Origin: an uncultured Collinsella sp. | Lineage (GTDB): Bacteria > Actinomycetota > Coriobacteriia > Coriobacteriales > Coriobacteriaceae | DNA length: 25,868 nt | Assembly (NCBI GenBank): GCA_958407085.1 | Contig: CATYHY010000004.1 | Coordinates: forward strand, 1-25,868 | Reading direction: 5' to 3' | In this document: in pieces, positions 21,494 to 25,868 of the stretch | Layout of the letters: every line of letters starts with the position of its first letter | Position numbering within the stretch: position 1 is the stretch's first letter | The notes under the pieces: generated by a model | Seen by the model: only the letters and a program-made list of their open reading frames with translations | The model's database searches: none | What the model was told of the DNA's origin: nothing | Position numbers and translations under genes: made by a program

Positions 21494-22030
21494 CTATTCC
21501 ATAGAGTTGAGCACAAGGGCAATGCGACCCAATGCCTCCGTGACCGCATGGGCACGAACACACGAACGGTCGCCCTCATAGTGGCAGCGCACAGAGTCCA
21601 CGACCGGCACGCCCCCATCGGCGGAACGATGCGCCCAGCCAATATAGAAAGTGCCCGCCGGATCGTCCTCAGTGCCACCGCCGGGGCCGGCATAACCCGT
21701 TGCGCTCACTGCAATATCGCTCTGGTACAGCTCCAGCGAACCCGCCGCCATCTCGCGCGCGGTCTGATGCGACACCGCGGTATAGCGGTCGAGCGTCTCC
21801 TGCTCAACACCAAGAACGCGATGCTTAATCTCATCGCAATAGGTCACCGCACCGCCACGCAGCACCGCCGAGGCGCCCGGGATATCGGCAATCGTCGATG
21901 CGATCATACCCGCCGTCAGCGACTCAGCCGTCGAAACCGTCACGCCCCGAGCGCTCGCGCGCTCGACAATATCGCGCGCCAGCTCCTCGTTGTGTGCGGA
22001 AATCTGCTCAAAAGAGTCCGTCATACCCAC
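21494..22030 (-). CDS. pncC: CinA C-terminal domain protein (nicotinamide-nucleotide amidohydrolase, PncC type)
   Basis: The 178-residue protein corresponds to the stand-alone CinA C-terminal domain, which hydrolyses NMN to nicotinate mononucleotide in pyridine nucleotide recycling. The motifs STAESLTAGMIASTIADIPG (33-52), GGAVTYCDEIK (59-69) and SATGYAGPGGG (109-119) are intact. The N-terminal molybdopterin-binding-like domain of full CinA is absent, and this short form is common. GTG 22030 is taken as the start (TAGG five bases upstream); ATG 22024 two codons later is almost as good. It follows pgsA by six bases and precedes recA, an order known as cinA-recA in many bacteria. Confidence 0.9.
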   Translation of the reverse strand: MGMTDSFEQISAHNEELARDIVERASARGVTVSTAESLTAGMIASTIADIPGASAVLRGGAVTYCDEIKHRVLGVEQETLDRYTAVSHQTAREMAAGSLELYQSDIAVSATGYAGPGGGTEDDPAGTFYIGWAHRSADGGVPVVDSVRCHYEGDRSCVRAHAVTEALGRIALVLNSME

Positions 22031-22036
22031 CAGGAC

Positions 22037-22675
22037 CTAGACCGAAAAGACGATCTTGCGGCAGTTCCAGAAGTACTGGGCGCCCGAGATAACGGTCAGG
22101 ACAACGGCAACGGCGTACAGGAAGCGCGACACCGAGTAGATGCCGAGCGTCAGCGCCACCGGGCCAAGGTGCAAGCCGGCCATAGCAAAAACGCACAGGT
22201 AACCGCAAATGGAGACCATCGTGGTTGCCGTCTTGTACTTGCCGAGCTTATCGGCCGCAACGACCACACCGGCCGCACTCGCGACCATGCGAAGGGCGCT
22301 CACCAGCAGCTCACGGAACAGGATAATGAACACGGACCACACGGTCACCGCGCCAAAATCCAAGAACAGCAGCAGGGCCGAAAACACGAGCAGCTTATCG
22401 GCGATGGGGTCCAAGAATTTACCGAAGTCGGTGATCTCGTTGCGCGAACGCGCCAGATAACCGTCGACCTTATCGGTGCACGACAGGATCACATACAGAA
22501 TGAAGGCAGCGGCGGCGAGCGGGCCGTCGAAGGTGCTCCAATCCGTACCGGCAACACTCGTGTGAGAAAGCGCCGACACGATCATGAACACCGGGATAAA
22601 GACGATGCGAACGCACGTCACGATGTTGGCGGGCGTCCAGACACTCGTCAGTTCCTTATTGCTCTCGTTAGCCAC
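22037..22675 (-). CDS. pgsA: CDP-diacylglycerol-glycerol-3-phosphate 3-phosphatidyltransferase
   Basis: PgsA makes phosphatidylglycerophosphate, the first committed step toward phosphatidylglycerol. The 212-residue membrane protein has the full CDP-alcohol motif, from D68 through D71-G72, A75-R76, G85 and D89 to D93. The opening WTPANIVTCVRIVFIPVFM and FRELLVSALRMVASAAG are typical of PgsA. The start is GTG 22675, with TAGGAGAG overlapping the rimO stop region. The rimO-pgsA-cinA-recA order is a familiar Gram-positive arrangement and supports the specific name here more than for the homologue at 1000-1704. Confidence 0.92.
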   Translation of the reverse strand: MANESNKELTSVWTPANIVTCVRIVFIPVFMIVSALSHTSVAGTDWSTFDGPLAAAAFILYVILSCTDKVDGYLARSRNEITDFGKFLDPIADKLLVFSALLLFLDFGAVTVWSVFIILFRELLVSALRMVASAAGVVVAADKLGKYKTATTMVSICGYLCVFAMAGLHLGPVALTLGIYSVSRFLYAVAVVLTVISGAQYFWNCRKIVFSV

Positions 22676-22684
22676 GACGCTCTC

Positions 22685-24034
22685 CTACTCCACAACATGA
22701 CCGATAAGCTCATAGCAGAAGCTATCGGTAAACTCGACGGTCAGAATATCGCCCACGGACGCCTCGCTGGCGTCCAGATGCACCGCGCCATCGGAATCGG
22801 GCGCCTGGAACCAGGCATGGCCGATCAGCTCGGCGCCGTCCTCGGTCTCTTCGATACCGTCGACGATTACCTGGGCGCGCTCGCCCACATGTGCGGCAGT
22901 GGCGGCAAAACCGAGCGACTCGGCCAGGTCCATGGCCTCCTGGGCGCGCTCGAGCTTGACCTCTTCGTCGACCTGACCCTCCATCTTAGCGGCCAGGCTG
23001 CCCTCCTCCTGCGAGTAGGCAAAGACGCTCGTGTAGTCAAAGCCGACGGTGTCCATAAAGTCGATAAGGTCGCGGAACTCGTCGTCGGTCTCGGTCGGGA
23101 AGCCGACCATGGCCGTGGAACGGATCACGATGCCGGGGATACGCTCACGCAGATCGCGGAACAGGTCCTCGAGCTCCTGGCGCGAACCAGAACGGCGCAT
23201 GGCCTTGAGAATGCGCGCGTCGCAGTGCTGCACGGGGATATCGATATAGGGCAGCACCTCGGGCGTATCGCGAATCGTCTCGATGAGTTCGTCAGTCATG
23301 CCCTCGGGCTGCAGATAGAGCACGCGGACCCAGACGTTGTGCGGGCGCACGGCCTCGGCGACGGCACGCAGCAGCTGCGCCAGATTGCGCGGCGAGCCAT
23401 CGGCGACGTCCTCGTCGGCAAAGTCGGTACCCCAGATGCCCGTGTCCTGGCCGATCAGCACGATCTCGCGCACACCGCCGGCAACCAGGTCGCGCACCTC
23501 GGAGATGATGCTCTCGGCATTGCGCGAATGATAGCGGCCGCGGATGTAGGGAATCATGCAGAAGCTGCAGAAGCGGTTGCAGCCATCGGAAATCTTGACG
23601 TAGGCGACAGCACCCTCGACGGTACGTTTGACCTGCGGGATATAGGCTGCAATCTCGCGCTCGACACCCAGCACGCCATCGATGACCGCCACGATGCCGT
23701 CCTCCTCGTCGGCCTTCACAAAGGCAGCGACCTCGGGCAGCTCGTCAGGTAGGTCATCGCCATAGCGCGACGGCACGCAGCCGCACATGACGATGGGGCA
23801 AGAACGAACGCCGTCCTGAACCTCGTTGGCGAGCTCGAGCGTGGTCTCGATGCTCTCGGACGTTGCGGAGGCGAGGAACGAACATGTATTGACGATGGCG
23901 ATATCGGCATCCTGCGGGTCGAATGCCTCCTCGTAGCCCGCGGCGGTCAAAAGAGAACGCATGCGGTCGGTGTCAACCTCGTTCTTAGCGCACCCGAGGG
24001 TGATGTAGAGCACGGAGCCCAACGGTGTATCCAT
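22685..24034 (-). CDS. rimO: ribosomal protein S12 methylthiotransferase RimO
   Basis: RimO is a radical-SAM enzyme that methylthiolates an Asp of ribosomal protein S12. The 449-residue protein has the N-terminal cluster cysteines C15 (TLGCAKNEVD), C51 (NTCSF) and C86 (CGCVPSR), the radical-SAM motif CNRFCSFC with C152, C156 and C159, and a C-terminal TRAM domain. The LGCAKNEVD opening distinguishes RimO from MiaB. Start ATG 24034 has AAAGGA about 12 bases upstream, longer than usual. pgsA follows after nine bases, and yajQ precedes it by 27 bases. Confidence 0.95.
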   Translation of the reverse strand: MDTPLGSVLYITLGCAKNEVDTDRMRSLLTAAGYEEAFDPQDADIAIVNTCSFLASATSESIETTLELANEVQDGVRSCPIVMCGCVPSRYGDDLPDELPEVAAFVKADEEDGIVAVIDGVLGVEREIAAYIPQVKRTVEGAVAYVKISDGCNRFCSFCMIPYIRGRYHSRNAESIISEVRDLVAGGVREIVLIGQDTGIWGTDFADEDVADGSPRNLAQLLRAVAEAVRPHNVWVRVLYLQPEGMTDELIETIRDTPEVLPYIDIPVQHCDARILKAMRRSGSRQELEDLFRDLRERIPGIVIRSTAMVGFPTETDDEFRDLIDFMDTVGFDYTSVFAYSQEEGSLAAKMEGQVDEEVKLERAQEAMDLAESLGFAATAAHVGERAQVIVDGIEETEDGAELIGHAWFQAPDSDGAVHLDASEASVGDILTVEFTDSFCYELIGHVVE

Positions 24035-24061
24035 GTTGGAGAGCGGTCCTTTCGATTGATA

Positions 24062-24559
24062 TTAGCGGTAGTTGGTGAACTGCAGCGGCTGGCCGTAGTC
24101 CTGGTCGCGCAGGAACTGGATCACGGTCTGCAACGCGTCCTTCGAAGCAGAGGAAACATGCAGTTTGTCGGCCTCGATGGTCACCTTGACCTTGAGCTTT
24201 TGGTCCTTGATGTCCTTGTTGATCTTCTTGGCGGTCGCCTGGTCGATACCCTCGACGATATGGCCGAGCACGCGCACGGTGCCGCCCGACGCCGCCTGCG
24301 GAGCATCCCACGAGACAGCCTTGAGGTCGATGCCGCGCTTGATGAGCTTGGAGCTCAACACGTCGATAATCTGTTTGGAGACAAAGTCGGCCGGGGCGTT
24401 GATCGTAAAGAGCTTGTCGCCCTTCGAAAGCTCGATCGTGGCGCCAGAATCCTTAAGGTCATAGCGCTGGGAAATCTCGCGCGTGGTCTGCTGGAAGGCG
24501 TTGTCGACCTCTTGCATGTTGACCTCGGACACGACGTCGAAGCTGGAATCTTTAGCCAT
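24062..24559 (-). CDS. YajQ-family nucleotide-binding protein
   Basis: The 165-residue protein matches the YajQ family from end to end: MAKDSSFDVVSEVNMQEVDNA at the start, REISQRYDLKDSGATIEL and a C-terminal FLRDQDYGQPLQFTNYR. The family has two ferredoxin-like domains and binds nucleic acid, and some members bind cyclic di-GMP. The role in this group is unknown. Start ATG 24559 follows AAAGGAAA. The gene is 26 bases after the DUF4115 gene and 27 before rimO on the same strand, so it is probably part of their transcript. Confidence 0.93.
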   Translation of the reverse strand: MAKDSSFDVVSEVNMQEVDNAFQQTTREISQRYDLKDSGATIELSKGDKLFTINAPADFVSKQIIDVLSSKLIKRGIDLKAVSWDAPQAASGGTVRVLGHIVEGIDQATAKKINKDIKDQKLKVKVTIEADKLHVSSASKDALQTVIQFLRDQDYGQPLQFTNYR

Positions 24560-24585
24560 GATGTTTCCTTTCGCGTACGAGCGAC

Positions 24586-25866
24586 TTAGTAGCTATCGTA
24601 CGAATAGTCGGTAGAATCGGTGGGCGTCTGACCGTCAGTTGCGGTATCGGCGCCATCCGTGGACTGGGCATCGGTACCGTCGGTGGTATCGGTACCATCG
24701 GTGGTGTCGGTACCATCAGAACTTTCACCATTCTCGGAATCAGTCGTCTCCTTCTTGGGAACGGTGATCGTCACACGCGCCACGCCCGAGGTCTTGGTAT
24801 CGTAACGAACCTTTTCACCGTTCTTGGTAACGGTGACATCGGAAGGCTTGGACGTGGTGATCTCGATCGAGGACTCGGGCGAGTACTCCTGCTCAAAGGG
24901 GCCAGTCGCTTGGGCGCCATAGACCGACTTGCCGTCGACCTTGACCTCAATCCACGCGGTCTTTCCCTTGGCAACGGAGACTTTGACCTTCGTGACCTCG
25001 TTCTCTTCCTTCTTGGCCGTCGTCTTGGTAGCGTCCGAGTCAGTCGACTCATCCGTCGCCTCATCGGTGTCTTCGTCCTCGTCGACCGTTTCGGTCTTCT
25101 TAGAAGACTTCTTGGTCGTCGTCTTGGTAGCAGTGGGCGTCTCGGGCGTGGTCTCGGGCGCCGAAGATGCGCAGCCGCGCAGAAGCACCACGATGAGCAC
25201 AATCAACAACAGCGCAACGGCACCGATGCCGGCGTAGACGATACGCGGATCGAGCCCGTTGTTTTGAGGAGTACGTGATCCGCCGCGTCCACGATTGGAA
25301 CTGCTGCGGCCGCCTCCCTGAGGCATACGACCACGATTGCTATCGGAACGGCCGCGATAGCCACCCTGGCCCTGAAGGCTGCGCTGACCCGAGCGGGGCG
25401 CAAGTTCACCGCGGCCTTGATAGCCACGCTGGCCCGAACGCGGAGCCGAAGAGCGCTGGCCATACGGCTGTGATTGAGAGCGAAGACGCGGCGTCACCTG
25501 CGTGGCATCGGCATCCGCATAGCCACCGCGAGAGCGACCAGAAGAGACCCCACGGTAACCGCGATCGGAATAGCCGCCGTCGCCGTAGCCGGCACGAGGA
25601 TCACGAGCCACGCCGCGGGCAGCGGGAAGTGCACGGTCCTCGGGCATCGGCGTACTGCGGAACCGGTCACGCTGCGAACGAATCTCCTCGCCCGAACCCG
25701 TCTCGGTAATATAACCGGCCTGCTGAGGACGCTGTCCATAACGCGTCGAACGACCGCCCTGAACCATCAGGAAGCGCCCGTTATCGACCGAGGAACGCGA
25801 ATTGACGTAGCCAGCGGCGTCCTGAAAACGACCGCCCTGCTGCGACGTCTCGCGCTCATATGCCAT
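24586..25866 (-). CDS. membrane protein with Arg/Gly-rich cytoplasmic tail and DUF4115-like domain
   Basis: The 426-residue protein has a single membrane helix at about 209-229. The first 205 residues are disordered and rich in Arg, Gly, Ser, Gln and Tyr, with many RG/RGG and GY steps (GYRGRSDSNRGRMPQGGGR), like RGG-box RNA-binding tails. After the helix come a Thr/Lys/Asp/Glu-rich spacer (235-290), a beta domain at about 291-370 resembling DUF4115, the extracytoplasmic domain of RodZ-like proteins, and a low-complexity TDGTD tail. The charge pattern puts the basic tail inside and the acidic part outside. It lacks the N-terminal HTH of RodZ. ATG 25866 is two bases from the window end, so the ribosome binding site is not visible. 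yajQ lies downstream. The function is unknown and the DUF4115 assignment is tentative. Confidence 0.75.
   Translation of the reverse strand: MAYERETSQQGGRFQDAAGYVNSRSSVDNGRFLMVQGGRSTRYGQRPQQAGYITETGSGEEIRSQRDRFRSTPMPEDRALPAARGVARDPRAGYGDGGYSDRGYRGVSSGRSRGGYADADATQVTPRLRSQSQPYGQRSSAPRSGQRGYQGRGELAPRSGQRSLQGQGGYRGRSDSNRGRMPQGGGRSSSNRGRGGSRTPQNNGLDPRIVYAGIGAVALLLIVLIVVLLRGCASSAPETTPETPTATKTTTKKSSKKTETVDEDEDTDEATDESTDSDATKTTAKKEENEVTKVKVSVAKGKTAWIEVKVDGKSVYGAQATGPFEQEYSPESSIEITTSKPSDVTVTKNGEKVRYDTKTSGVARVTITVPKKETTDSENGESSDGTDTTDGTDTTDGTDAQSTDGADTATDGQTPTDSTDYSYDSY
24671..24718 (-). repeat. 18-bp tandem repeat in the DUF4115 gene
   Basis: About 2.7 copies of an 18-bp unit (TCGGTACCATCGGTGGTG on the plus strand) encode the repeated TDGTDT residues near the C-terminus. 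Copies differ at only two positions, so the number of units could vary between strains. Confidence 0.8.
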
Positions 25867-25868
25867 CA

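Noticed and set aside
21548..23752. Open frame of 734 codons on the plus strand
   Set aside because: It lies fully antisense to pncC, pgsA and rimO, which carry clear family motifs. Its translation is low-complexity and rich in Arg, His and Gly with no recognisable domain, as expected for a GC-rich shadow frame.

Overview
The window reads as a chromosomal segment of a Coriobacteriia member, most likely Collinsella or a close relative. This is inferred from the GC-rich coding sequence, the actinobacterial pairing of an FHA protein with a MerR regulator, Gram-positive type LexA boxes, RNase Y with SpoVS, and the block DUF4115-YajQ-RimO-PgsA-PncC-RecA-RecX-RNase Y-MiaB-MiaA-HflX. Nearly all of it is housekeeping sequence. 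No tRNA, rRNA, CRISPR array or complete mobile element was seen.

Layout. 1-870: remnant of an IS3-family element, transposase on the minus strand, cut off just after the first catalytic Asp. 881-5860 (+): a CDP-alcohol phosphatidyltransferase, a GarA-like FHA protein, a MerR regulator, apt, a secreted NlpC/P60 hydrolase and a DegV protein. 5934-7698 (-): a DUF1836 regulator and trxB. 7816-9117 (+): an MGDG-synthase/MurG-like glycosyltransferase. 9118-9564: a gene-free stretch filled with long palindromes that share one inner core. 9565-10957 (-): dut, nrdR and a LysM membrane protein. 11121-12469 (+): lexA and an overlapping DUF1624 membrane protein. 12454-25866 (-): hflX, miaA, miaB, spoVS, a GHKL ATPase, rny, recX, recA, pncC, pgsA, rimO, yajQ and a DUF4115 membrane protein, listed in map order and transcribed in reverse.

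How it works together. lexA, the divergent LysM (YneA-like) gene and recA carry CGAAC-N4-GTTYG type boxes, and in two cases the box lies inside a -35/-10 spacer, so an SOS circuit is visible here. dut and nrdR concern dNTP supply. miaB, miaA, rimO, hflX and rny concern tRNA and ribosome modification, ribosome rescue and RNA turnover. Two CDP-alcohol phosphatidyltransferases and a lipid glycosyltransferase concern the membrane. Several junctions are tight: TAATG overlaps at lexA/DUF1624, miaB/miaA and miaA/hflX, and a 1-nt gap between rny and the ATPase.

Most unusual signals: (1) the palindromic elements at 9118-9564, with a shared core, different but self-complementary outer arms and one compensatory base-pair change; (2) a perfect 12-bp inverted repeat that would pair over the nrdR start codon; (3) a helically phased TTTGGTC array upstream of recA; (4) a GHKL ATPase with MutL-like motif order between rny and spoVS; (5) a membrane protein with a long Arg/Gly-rich cytoplasmic tail.
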